Positions 1 to 6,522 are shown, numbered from the stretch's first letter. The stretch is 7,659 bases of DNA from Candidatus Poseidoniaceae archaeon (GCA_029250385.1 JAQXFJ010000078.1:1-7659), one strand, 5' to 3'. The notes: generated by a model not told the origin, from the sequence alone. Numbers and translations: made by a program.

Positions 1-1002
1 GTTTTTGGTCTTCTCTTCATCTTCATTGTAGGCATAGATATCGAGTTTATTTCGACAGTTATTGCCTTCACCCGGAGTTACATCTGTACAATCATCATCA
101 ATTTGCGGATAGGACAATATTACCTCGACTTTTCTTATTGTATTGCCTTGTTCTTTGTCATAAAATACCGGCATTTCAAAGTCTAGTTCTTCTGGATCAT
201 TAGAATTTGCACCACTAATTTGCCAATCTGAGTCGGCCCAATGTCCGTAAAACGAAACATAAACTTTGATTTTATCACCATCCATGCCACCAACGTTGTT
301 GGTTACTGAGAGGTTGATTTGATATTCACCGGGGGCAACATCTTTCCATTCAGCATTTTCACCGGTCAAATCAGCATCGTTTTCGGTATTACCATCGCCA
401 TCTGAATCAACTTCTAAGTCTAAATCCCACGAGAACTCGGAAATGTATTGCCCATCACCACCAGCATCACTATCCGATGCGGATAACTGCACATCCCTAA
501 CGTCTTGAATTTCTCTGTCAGAACCCGGGTCTTTGTCCATTGCGCAAATCCACAACATGATGTCACGGGTATTGTCAATTTCGTCATATTCACAGTCTTC
601 CTCATCGGTGTATTGAGTTATTTCAGCTGTTGGAGAGCCAACAGGGGCTTCAGAAACGGTGATATCTTTGGTTTGACTATTACTTTTTGAACCTGAAACC
701 ACAGTCAAAGTTACGCTGTAAGTGCCCTCAACTTCCCAACTACAGGAGACCTTTTGGCCAGTTTTATCAGCCGAGCCGTCACCGTCACAATCCCAACTGT
801 AAGTCAAGGAACCGTCGCTAGGCAGGGAACTAGAGCCATCTAGTTGAACACTGTCTCCGGTTCTTATGTTGCTTTGAGGTGAATAGGAAAACACTGCAGT
901 AACTGATACTTCGCTATCATCATCACCTGCAAGAATACATCCAGATAGGCTTGCTGTCATCATCACCAGAGCAATCAGCAAAGGCTGAAAATGAGTCTTC
1001 AT
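1..1002 (-). CDS. PKD-domain lipoprotein, C-terminus missing at the window edge
   Basis: This reading frame is open for 334 codons from an ATG at 1002 to the left edge with no stop, so the protein is partial. It begins with a lipoprotein signal peptide: a short n-region (MKTHFQ), a hydrophobic stretch at residues 7-19, then a lipobox L19-S20-G21-C22. C22 should be lipidated, anchoring the protein outside the cytoplasmic membrane; an acidic GDDD linker follows. Residues about 33-112 form a PKD-type beta-sandwich (SWDCDGDG core near 69-76, GTYSVTLTV near 93-101). A second PKD-like unit spans about 124-250 (SWDLDLEVDSDGDG at 191-204, GEYQINLSVTN at 225-235). Its aspartate-rich loops suggest calcium binding. 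Beyond residue 250 there is a further domain I do not recognise, with several cysteines. Function is unknown; adhesion or substrate binding at the cell surface is typical of such proteins. An in-frame ATG at 1026 is an alternative start with a GGAAG motif upstream, adding eight residues. The gene follows polB by 52 bp on the same strand. Confidence 0.85.
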   Translation of the reverse strand, partial: MKTHFQPLLIALVMMTASLSGCILAGDDDSEVSVTAVFSYSPQSNIRTGDSVQLDGSSSLPSDGSLTYSWDCDGDGSADKTGQKVSCSWEVEGTYSVTLTVVSGSKSNSQTKDITVSEAPVGSPTAEITQYTDEEDCEYDEIDNTRDIMLWICAMDKDPGSDREIQDVRDVQLSASDSDAGGDGQYISEFSWDLDLEVDSDGDGNTENDADLTGENAEWKDVAPGEYQINLSVTNNVGGMDGDKIKVYVSFYGHWADSDWQISGANSNDPEELDFEMPVFYDKEQGNTIRKVEVILSYPQIDDDCTDVTPGEGNNCRNKLDIYAYNEDEEKTKN

Positions 1003-1054
1003 AAGTCCACTGAGGTGTTCACCCATGAAAAGTGCTTCCACGAAATGTCCGATT

Positions 1055-3748
1055 TCAAAAGGAAAATAGGGAACTCTGTTTATTCCCGGCGATTAATTCC
1101 TTGGCGTTCCAGCCAAAAGCCTCGGTAATTCTGCCAAGGGCAGCTGCTAAACGCTCAGCATAGAAGTTACCATCATATTGACCAATGCCGCCATCTTCTT
1201 CTGATTCAAGCCATGGTTCAACAACCATTGGTGAGCGAGAAGCATCGGTTACCACATATGAGACTTTCATACCCGAGGTAAACCCAAGTCCAAGCGCAAT
1301 ACGCGCTTTTGCTACTCTGACTTGAGCCATACTGTCTGGATTGGCGTAATTTTTGGAAAAATCAACACTACCATCTTTCTTGACTTGGCCCTTACAAGAC
1401 TTTGCCAAGATAAGTTCGGTTGCATCAACTTCATTATTTTTCAGCGCCTTTACCCGCTCGAGCGCACAGCTGACAATCTCTTGCTCTTGGTCTGCTAGAG
1501 CGTAGGTGAACAATTGCTTCATAGCCTTAGTCAAATAAGCAAATGAATCGGTTCTCTGGGTTTCATAACCACGAATTAGCATCTCATTATTAGGATAAAC
1601 AACTTGACCCACATAACGCTTCTTAGCACCGTGGGAAAAGAATACAGAAAGCCCTTTTTCGTATTCCAGAATTGCTGAATCTTTACTGTACCTCTCGGCA
1701 ATTTCTAGACCAAAATCAATCATGCTTTGTTTAGCATCATTCCATGCTTCCAGTTTTGCTATCGCTGCCTTGTTGCCACTTGCTGCTGCTTCATGTTCTT
1801 CAGGTTTAATTGTCGCCGGTGAGCCTTCTGGTACCGGTGAGCGAACAAATATTGAATCGGTGTCTGAGTAGACAACATGATGTCCTTCTGCGTCTAATTG
1901 AGCAATGATATCTTTGATGTTAAACCTAGCCCAGGCTGTAATTGATGAACCTAAGTCACGATGGGTGAAACGATAAAATCCGCTGGCAAATACTCCGTAA
2001 AAAGTATTCATTAGGATCTTAACCGCATACTGCATTGAATCATGAAACATTATCCCTGCTGAGTCTTCGGTTTGTTTGGCGGTTTTCAATTCCGCTTTGT
2101 GAATATCACGTTGAGCCATGAGGTTTTCGAGCAATGTTGGAACGAGACCTTTGCGAACGCTTTGATGACGGAATCTAGCACCTGTTGGCGCAACGTGTAC
2201 AGGCTCACCGTCTGCTGGTTGGTCTGACTGTATCGGGTCAATTCGGGTAGTGTAACAGACGTTACTACCGATCATAATTGAGGGATACATACTCTTGAAA
2301 TCAAGTACAGCAATCCACGGATGGAGGCCCGCATCGACATCGTGAACATAACCACCGGTAATTTGACCTTCTTTGGGCTCTGCTGAACCTGTTAAAGGAA
2401 CTGCGACATTTTCCCGATCTGCCAATCTGATAATCAATGAATCTACTAATTGGCTGGAACTGCCGTTAGCGGCAGTATCAAAACTGACTTTCGCGACTGC
2501 TGCAGTTGCTTCCTTTCGTCTAATAGCTTGTAATTCTTCAAGTATATCTAACGGTAATTCAGCATCACGGATACAATACTCCATCACGACATCTGGTCTT
2601 GCGGCCCATTCATCATCCATTTTAGAGGCATCAACGTCCATTTTATGTCGATCAGAATCATCTGGAAACAACAATTTTGCTACGTAAGATAAGGTTTCTC
2701 TTTGTGGACGAATAGTCATACGGGTTTGCCACCAAGCATCAACAACGCTACGCCCAGCAACATTCCACGCACGGTTACTTTGCCGCTTTGGCATCAATCC
2801 AGTTCTGCCTCGCTTGTATTCTGACTCAGATTGTTCTACTCTACCCCAACCAAATAATGCTGCCTTGCGACGCCATCCACCTTTTTTACTCAACTCTTCA
2901 GTTCGGTCACGTAGTCTGGGCAAGTCAAAATTATCAATATTATAGCCAGTAATAATATCTGGGTCTTGCGACCTTACAATTAGCGTAAGTTGTTCTAAAA
3001 TATGAGCCTCATCGCCTTCTAAGGCATACTTTTGACGAACGCCAGTCCCCATATCTTCGATCCAAGCCGCAGCACACAGCACTGCTTCGTATTTGATACT
3101 GGTTTCAAGGTCAAATGAAAATACTTTGAATGGTACTTGAAATGCTTCCGTAGCGGATAACTGGTCGATACTGCACGCTACTGTAACATCAACGCTGTAG
3201 CGGCCTGCTCCACCTGCAGCTCGAACCTTTACGCTCTGTTCTTGGTTATTGTTTGGTGTATCAATGGTATCAATTATCTCACCTTTAGCCTGAATATGCA
3301 TGCTTAAATCTGAGTCGAGAAATAATCGGTTGAGAAATGGAATGTCACCAGAATAAATCCCCCAACTTTGCTTTGCTAGACTTTTACGCAAGTTTGGCAC
3401 CACATATGGTTGCCGAGCAGTAACTTGCCAAATTGGCCTCATACCTAGGTCAGTCAGTTTCATCACCGGTCCAGTGACTTTCACTACGTCCTCTTTTTCT
3501 TCGATTAATTTTAATCGGTCGGTTACCGATTGAGGTATTGCTTGCCCTTCTTGCCAAGCGGTTAGAGGCGTAATTTCAAAACTGGGTTGCACGCCTTTGA
3601 TTAGTAAACAAACAGAACGGCCATCTTCACAGCGGCCAAATACTTCCAAAATAGTTTGATGTTCATCAGTCCCCGAACCGTCTAGAGAGTGGTACCGCCC
3701 ACTGATAATTCCGAGTCTGCCGTTGAACTGCATGGCTCTGCCTAACAT
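1055..3748 (-). CDS. polB: Archaeal family B DNA polymerase (replicative/repair, 3'-5' exonuclease proofreading)
   Basis: An 897-residue DNA-dependent DNA polymerase with every hallmark of family B. The exonuclease domain has Exo I (FDLE, D213 and E215), Exo II (GYNIDNFD, D275) and Exo III (YCIRD, Y391 and D395), so proofreading should be active. The polymerase domain has motif A (DFKSMYPSI, D483), motif B (K577 to G585, KILMNTFYG), motif C (YSDTDS, D629 and D631) and the KKRYVG thumb motif at 709-714. The segment DIPFLNRLF near 135-143 matches the region that shapes the uracil-sensing pocket of archaeal PolB (known for Pyrococcus; inferred here). The last seven residues, QSSLFSF, fit a PIP box (Q-x-x-L-x-x-F) for binding the PCNA sliding clamp. 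Length is slightly above the usual 770-850, partly from loops near 285-330 and 640-665. Start is uncertain: ATG at 3748 or ATG at 3733 (MQFNGRLG); neither has a strong SD. The gene follows the membrane-protein gene by 38 bp with no clear promoter between, so co-transcription is likely. Confidence 0.97.
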   Translation of the reverse strand: MLGRAMQFNGRLGIISGRYHSLDGSGTDEHQTILEVFGRCEDGRSVCLLIKGVQPSFEITPLTAWQEGQAIPQSVTDRLKLIEEKEDVVKVTGPVMKLTDLGMRPIWQVTARQPYVVPNLRKSLAKQSWGIYSGDIPFLNRLFLDSDLSMHIQAKGEIIDTIDTPNNNQEQSVKVRAAGGAGRYSVDVTVACSIDQLSATEAFQVPFKVFSFDLETSIKYEAVLCAAAWIEDMGTGVRQKYALEGDEAHILEQLTLIVRSQDPDIITGYNIDNFDLPRLRDRTEELSKKGGWRRKAALFGWGRVEQSESEYKRGRTGLMPKRQSNRAWNVAGRSVVDAWWQTRMTIRPQRETLSYVAKLLFPDDSDRHKMDVDASKMDDEWAARPDVVMEYCIRDAELPLDILEELQAIRRKEATAAVAKVSFDTAANGSSSQLVDSLIIRLADRENVAVPLTGSAEPKEGQITGGYVHDVDAGLHPWIAVLDFKSMYPSIMIGSNVCYTTRIDPIQSDQPADGEPVHVAPTGARFRHQSVRKGLVPTLLENLMAQRDIHKAELKTAKQTEDSAGIMFHDSMQYAVKILMNTFYGVFASGFYRFTHRDLGSSITAWARFNIKDIIAQLDAEGHHVVYSDTDSIFVRSPVPEGSPATIKPEEHEAAASGNKAAIAKLEAWNDAKQSMIDFGLEIAERYSKDSAILEYEKGLSVFFSHGAKKRYVGQVVYPNNEMLIRGYETQRTDSFAYLTKAMKQLFTYALADQEQEIVSCALERVKALKNNEVDATELILAKSCKGQVKKDGSVDFSKNYANPDSMAQVRVAKARIALGLGFTSGMKVSYVVTDASRSPMVVEPWLESEEDGGIGQYDGNFYAERLAAALGRITEAFGWNAKELIAGNKQSSLFSF

Positions 3749-3786
3749 GAGCAGGACCGAGCCCTACTATTGCACTTCGTATTGAC

Positions 3787-4470
3787 TCATAGTTTCAGAA
3801 AATGCTGCTGGGCTTCAAGGGTTTTTTCATCGGGCTGGTGCTTGGCTAACTCACGTTCTGCCAATTTCTTAACGTCAATTTTTTGCATAAATAGCGAGAA
3901 GACGAATATTGGCAACATCATAACGAAAGTCTTCACTTCAACTGGCTCAAAGGTAGAAACTTGATTACTGGTCGCCAATAATCCGGCTAGAATCAATCCA
4001 TAGGCAGCAAAGATTGCTGAGAATATACTGGGTAATATCCGGTTTAGCCCCATCGTGAAAAACAATGCTGCCAGTGCGGCTACACCGCTCCATAATTCAC
4101 TTCTCTCAACATCGAAACCATAATTGTTCAAAGTTTGAATACCAGTGGAAAAGGTGATGAAAATAAAGGCAGAGGTAAGCAGTCTTGTGCTCATCATTAC
4201 TAAAGCAGAGAGGATGAATCCAAACAGCAAACAAATTATTCCAGTCGTTTGTAATGGGGTTAACGCAATGCCAAGTTGTTCAACTGTCGGCAAAATAATC
4301 GGCGACATAACATAGCCAATTGCTGCGCCAATCACCATAGTAACGATCTGAAGTCTCCGATGGCCTTGGAAAAATAAAATCAGCGATAATATTGCTACTG
4401 GAAGAGCAAGTACTGGGCCAACCTCATCCATTTTTGTCGCCAATTCACTAGATAACTGGTCTATCTCCAT
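3787..4470 (-). CDS. Seven-helix integral membrane protein of unknown function (possibly TMEM198/DUF4203-like)
   Basis: This is a 227-residue very hydrophobic protein. Predicted membrane helices lie at about 17-34, 41-60, 75-93, 95-114, 127-142, 146-166 and 181-196. A short, charged, probably helical tail follows (197-227, rich in K, E and Q). There is no cleavable signal peptide. The pattern of helix 1, a basic loop (GHRRLQ, 36-41), then a glycine-rich helix (VIGAAIGYVMSP) resembles the TMEM198/DUF4203 seven-helix family, but this is a resemblance by eye and not a firm call. No catalytic or transport motif is recognisable. It is the first gene of the leftward block ahead of polB, so it may carry the promoter for polB. 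The ATG at 4470 has no SD, and an AT-rich box lies about 30 bp upstream, which fits a leaderless or nearly leaderless mRNA. A link to replication through polB is not supported by anything in the sequence except adjacency. Confidence 0.85.
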   Translation of the reverse strand: MEIDQLSSELATKMDEVGPVLALPVAILSLILFFQGHRRLQIVTMVIGAAIGYVMSPIILPTVEQLGIALTPLQTTGIICLLFGFILSALVMMSTRLLTSAFIFITFSTGIQTLNNYGFDVERSELWSGVAALAALFFTMGLNRILPSIFSAIFAAYGLILAGLLATSNQVSTFEPVEVKTFVMMLPIFVFSLFMQKIDVKKLAERELAKHQPDEKTLEAQQHFLKL

Positions 4471-4496
4471 AGGCTAACACTTTGTCCTAGATTAGA

Positions 4497-4514
4497 GGTA
4501 TAATGATATTTACT
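4497..4514. promoter_or_regulatory. AT-rich divergent promoter patch (TATA-like boxes)
   Basis: This is the most AT-rich part of the 127-bp divergent intergenic region (4471-4597). On the minus strand TTATAC (4503-4498) is centred about 30 bp upstream of the membrane-protein ATG, where an archaeal TATA box would sit for a leaderless or very short leader. TAAATAT (4512-4506) is an alternative. On the plus strand TATAAT (4499-4504) would place an ilvE transcription start near 4527, giving a leader of about 70 nt that includes the SD. The assignment rests on position and composition only. Confidence 0.45.
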
Positions 4515-4525
4515 CGAAAAATCAG

Positions 4526-4548
4526 TGTTTGATTACCAATATCAAACA
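4526..4548. promoter_or_regulatory. Perfect 23-bp dyad, candidate operator before ilvE
   Basis: The arms TGTTTGAT (4526-4533) and ATCAAACA (4541-4548) are perfect reverse complements separated by 7 nt (TACCAAT). The arm centres are about 15 bp apart, near one and a half helical turns, as for a dimeric helix-turn-helix regulator. The element lies between the divergent promoter patch and the ilvE ribosome binding site and overlaps the likely ilvE transcription start, a place where a bound repressor would block transcription. An Lrp/AsnC-type regulator sensing amino acids is a natural guess before a branched-chain aminotransferase, but no regulator gene is present here. A weak A/U-rich RNA hairpin is the alternative reading. 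Confidence 0.5.
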
Positions 4549-4586
4549 GTAATGATTGAAAGCCGAATTTCTATGGCTTGTATGTT

Positions 4587-4593
4587 GAGGGTG
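4587..4593 (+). promoter_or_regulatory. Ribosome binding site of ilvE
   Basis: GAGGGTG closely matches the anti-SD complement GGAGGTG and lies 4 nt before the ATG at 4598. It supports that start over the out-of-frame ATGs at 4573 and 4582. Confidence 0.7.
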
Positions 4594-4597
4594 CAGA

Positions 4598-5617
4598 ATG
4601 ACAGATGAAATCGACTGGGACAGCCTAACATTTTCGCTTACTCCAACCGATAACATGTACATCGCCGAGACTCAGATGGATGAAGCTTGGATGCCTGGAG
4701 ACATGTTGCCATATGGTGACATGAAAATCTCCCCAGCTGCTGGGGTGTTAAATTATGGACAAGGATTATTTGAAGGTATGAAAGCATATCGAACCTCAAA
4801 AGGTCGTGTTGTGTTCTTTAGACCAGAAGAGAATGCAAGAAGAATGCAGAGAGGCGCAGACCGACTAAAGATGCCACCAGTGCCGGAGTCTATCTTTATT
4901 GACGCTGTTGAACAATGTGTGCAAGCTAACTTACGCTGGCTGCCGCCAATGGGCAAAGGCGCAATGTATGTCAGACCACTGCTGATGGGTTCAGGTCCAA
5001 TTCTAGGCGTTGCACCCGCACCGTTTTACCGATTCTTGGTGTACGTAACTCCGGTAGGACCATACTTCAAAGGCGGCGTTAAAGCGATTGATTTACTAAT
5101 TTCTGATATCCATCATAGAGCCGCACCTGGAGGCTCTGGTGGTGTCAAAGCAATCGGCAATTACGCACCAGGTATGAAGCCGAGTAAAGACGCTAAGGCG
5201 AAAGGATACGCGGAAATAATCTACCTTGATGCTCAAACTCATTCATGTATCGAAGAAGTCGGGGCGGCTAACTTCTTTTGTGTCAAAGATGGCGTCCTTT
5301 ACACACCTGAATTAACTGGCACAATTTTGCCAGGAATCACCCGGAACAGCATCATCCAACTTGCCAGGCATGCGGGAATTGAAGTTCATGAAACTAGGGT
5401 TACTGCAGAGTTTGCTATGAGTGCTGATGAAGCATTTTGCTGCGGTACTGCAGCGGTAATTTCACCGATTGGCTCAATTACCCAAGGCGAAGAAAAGGCC
5501 ACCTATGGAGCAGGGAAGCCTGGAGAAATAACTCAAATGTTGTATAATCACTTGGTTGGAATTCAAAATGAAACCAAAGAAGATACCTTTGGCTGGCTGC
5601 ATGAAGTACCGCTATGA
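4598..5617 (+). CDS. ilvE: Branched-chain amino acid aminotransferase (class IV PLP enzyme, plant-like type)
   Basis: This 339-residue enzyme should interconvert leucine, isoleucine and valine with their 2-oxo acids using 2-oxoglutarate/glutamate and pyridoxal phosphate in the cytoplasm. It is the last step of branched-chain amino acid synthesis or the first of degradation. Fold-type IV hallmarks are clear: the Schiff-base lysine is K184 in GGVKAIGNYAP, E220 in EEVGAANFF is placed to contact the PLP ring nitrogen, and phosphate/substrate regions include YVRPLLMGSGPILGVAPAP (124-142), GTILPGITR (241-249) and GTAAVISPIGSI (283-294). The N-terminal half (SPAAGVLNYGQGLFEGMKAY, 45-64) and the HRAAPGGSGGVK segment look like the longer eukaryotic/plant BCAT subgroup rather than the shorter E. 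coli IlvE type. Length and both ends appear complete. It is a single gene transcribed alone; its stop codon abuts the convergent SRP19 stop with no gap. The dyad at 4526-4548 may regulate it. Aminodeoxychorismate lyase or D-amino acid aminotransferase, from the same fold, are far less likely. Confidence 0.96.
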   Translation: MTDEIDWDSLTFSLTPTDNMYIAETQMDEAWMPGDMLPYGDMKISPAAGVLNYGQGLFEGMKAYRTSKGRVVFFRPEENARRMQRGADRLKMPPVPESIFIDAVEQCVQANLRWLPPMGKGAMYVRPLLMGSGPILGVAPAPFYRFLVYVTPVGPYFKGGVKAIDLLISDIHHRAAPGGSGGVKAIGNYAPGMKPSKDAKAKGYAEIIYLDAQTHSCIEEVGAANFFCVKDGVLYTPELTGTILPGITRNSIIQLARHAGIEVHETRVTAEFAMSADEAFCCGTAAVISPIGSITQGEEKATYGAGKPGEITQMLYNHLVGIQNETKEDTFGWLHEVPL

Positions 5618-5623
5618 TTAGCG
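5610..5623. other. Small hairpin over the adjoining convergent stop codons
   Basis: CGCTA (5610-5614) and TAGCG (5619-5623) form a perfect 5-bp stem around a TGAT loop. The symmetry centre falls on the junction of the ilvE stop (5615-5617) and the SRP19 stop (5618-5620). It could act as a short bidirectional terminator or stabilise 3' ends, but the stem is short and there is no T-tract on either side. A chance palindrome cannot be excluded. Confidence 0.25.
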
Positions 5624-6070
5624 CTTCTTGAAACTAGATCGCTTCTTTGAACTAGGCTTTTGACTGCCTGAGCCACGTGACTTTCTTTGAGACCTCGCTC
5701 GCCTGTCGCCGGTTTTTGGACCTTCAGCGATTCTTTGAGCTTCAGTATTTTTCACATCTTTTTGCATTTGGCGCCATTCTGCACCAATCATTTGGAGAAT
5801 CTCTTCTTTATTGCTGGCACCAATCGATTTTTTAGCACCACTTAGTGAAACCCAAAGTCGTCCTTCTTTGCCATACGGTCTATTTGGATGAGAGATTTGT
5901 TCCTCGCGTTTAATCTTCTTTAGCCCGACTTTACGGGCAGCATAGAACAATGAATCCAAATCTGGTTTGAGCACTGAGGAATCTCTTGGTACTCTTCTTC
6001 CACTACGGCGTGAGGTCTTGGCATCAAAATAACCAGGCCAAATAGAAAGTCTGTCGGGATTGTGGTCCAT
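5618..6070 (-). CDS. srp19: Signal recognition particle 19 kDa protein
   Basis: SRP19 binds the tips of helices 6 and 8 of 7S SRP RNA and helps assemble SRP54, so that signal-peptide-bearing ribosomes are targeted to the membrane. The 150-residue product carries the family signature IWPGYFDAKTSRRSGRRVPR (10-29), the conserved HPNRPYGKEGRLWV segment (61-74), and a core that ends near residue 104. The ATG at 6070 is chosen because AGGTGA lies 4 nt upstream; a longer frame from a TTG at 6112 would overlap the S8e gene and add residues the family lacks. After the core comes a tail rich in K, R, S and G: residues 116-150 hold 14 basic and only 2 acidic residues, ending in two hexads of the form x-S-x-K-K-R. 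Archaeal SRP19 is usually near 90-110 residues, so this tail is an extension, similar in style to the lysine-rich tail of eukaryotic SRP19. It is 34 bp downstream of S8e on the same strand, a pairing that I recall from other archaea. Confidence 0.93.
   Translation of the reverse strand: MDHNPDRLSIWPGYFDAKTSRRSGRRVPRDSSVLKPDLDSLFYAARKVGLKKIKREEQISHPNRPYGKEGRLWVSLSGAKKSIGASNKEEILQMIGAEWRQMQKDVKNTEAQRIAEGPKTGDRRARSQRKSRGSGSQKPSSKKRSSFKKR
5621..5656 (-). repeat. Two imperfect 18-bp tandem units in the 3' end of the SRP19 gene
   Basis: Units 5621-5638 and 5639-5656 agree at 14 of 18 positions and remain in frame. They encode PSSKKR followed by SSFKKR, the last twelve residues of SRP19. A recent duplication within the basic tail, or convergence under selection for a basic end, would both explain it. 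Confidence 0.55.
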
Positions 6071-6074
6071 CTTC

Positions 6075-6080
6075 TCACCT
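6075..6080 (-). promoter_or_regulatory. Ribosome binding site deciding the SRP19 start
   Basis: On the minus strand AGGTGA lies 4 nt before the ATG at 6070, a strong match to the GGAGGTGA consensus. It selects this ATG over the upstream TTG (6112) and GTG (6108) openings. Confidence 0.75.
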
Positions 6081-6104
6081 TGGCGCAAAGAACGCAGTCT
6101 GCAT

Positions 6105-6485
6105 TCACTCAACTAGTACGCCGTTGATGACTCCATCCTTACCTGGACGGGAAGTAATTCGAACTCGACCTTTGTCGGTTTCGATAATTGCACCCTTAAC
6201 TAGAACGTTTCTACGGACATAGTTAGGGTCAGATTCGTTTTCAACAACGTTTTCAATGGTTCCAAGAGTAGTTTTACCAGTTTTTGGATCGTTGATTGAA
6301 ACCTTGTTAGCAGCGAGTACACGAACTAGAGTGTTGCCACCTGTTCTGCGGTAAATCTTTCTTTTTGGCTCTCCAATAAGTGCCATTTGTTTCTCGGTTG
6401 ATATCTCGGTTGACCGCTTACCGCGAGCCTGTACCTTTCGACCACCGCTAGGTTTTCTACGTGAAATTCCGTGCCATTGAGCCAT
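6105..6485 (-). CDS. rps8e: Small-subunit ribosomal protein S8e (eS8)
   Basis: This 126-residue archaeal/eukaryotic protein of the 30S subunit has no bacterial homologue. The N-terminus MAQWHGISRRKPSGGRKV is characteristic of archaeal S8e, as are the middle TGGNTLVRVLAANKVSINDP and the C-terminal NYVRRNVLVKGAIIET and GKVRI/GRVRITSRPG-type strands. It is strongly basic and about the usual archaeal length. The frame stays open upstream to an ATG at 6503, but the ATG at 6485 is preferred: it gives the family N-terminus and has AAGGAAG 7 nt upstream. A TATA-like box at 6523-6530 would put the transcription start near 6501, giving a leader of about 16 nt that just contains the SD. The gene therefore probably has its own promoter inside the gap after the FAH-family gene, and it leads SRP19 34 bp downstream. 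Expression as a ribosomal/SRP pair is inferred. Confidence 0.96.
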   Translation of the reverse strand: MAQWHGISRRKPSGGRKVQARGKRSTEISTEKQMALIGEPKRKIYRRTGGNTLVRVLAANKVSINDPKTGKTTLGTIENVVENESDPNYVRRNVLVKGAIIETDKGRVRITSRPGKDGVINGVLVE

Positions 6486-6492
6486 AGTAATG

Positions 6493-6499
6493 CTTCCTT
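6493..6499 (-). promoter_or_regulatory. Ribosome binding site of S8e
   Basis: Minus-strand AAGGAAG ends 7 nt before the ATG at 6485. It lies inside the reading frame that would start at 6503, so it argues for the shorter product. Confidence 0.55.
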
Positions 6500-6522
6500 G
6501 CAATTCACACCGACTGGCGAGG

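Noticed and set aside
420..690. Short open frames on both strands within the lipoprotein gene (420-605 minus, 505-690 plus)
   Set aside because: They are out of frame with, or antisense to, the continuous 334-codon lipoprotein frame, which has a lipobox and PKD motifs. The short products have no recognisable features.
2461..2474. TGCCG/CGGCA inverted repeat within polB
   Set aside because: A 5-bp stem inside coding sequence with no T-tract or regulatory context; expected by chance in a gene of this length.
2373..2687. Plus-strand open frame of 104 codons
   Set aside because: It lies wholly antisense to the conserved exonuclease-to-polymerase part of PolB and encodes a low-complexity serine/alanine-rich product with no SD.
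3749..3786. Search for a separate polB promoter in the 38-bp gap
   Set aside because: No TATA-like box or strong SD is visible; read-through from the upstream membrane-protein gene is the simpler explanation.
4573..4608. 11-codon frame (MACMLRVQNDR) overlapping the ilvE start, possible leader peptide
   Set aside because: It has no SD of its own, its codons are not enriched for branched-chain residues in a run, and ribosome-coupled attenuation is not established in archaea. Chance is sufficient.
4731..4745. 15-bp palindrome CCCCAGCTGCTGGGG within ilvE
   Set aside because: It encodes the conserved S-P-A-A-G residues of the BCAT N-terminal domain, and a 1-nt loop cannot form a normal hairpin. 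Coding constraint explains it.
6071..6112. Upstream TTG start at 6112 for SRP19, overlapping S8e
   Set aside because: The extra 14 residues do not match the family, and the strong AGGTGA motif is placed for the ATG at 6070.
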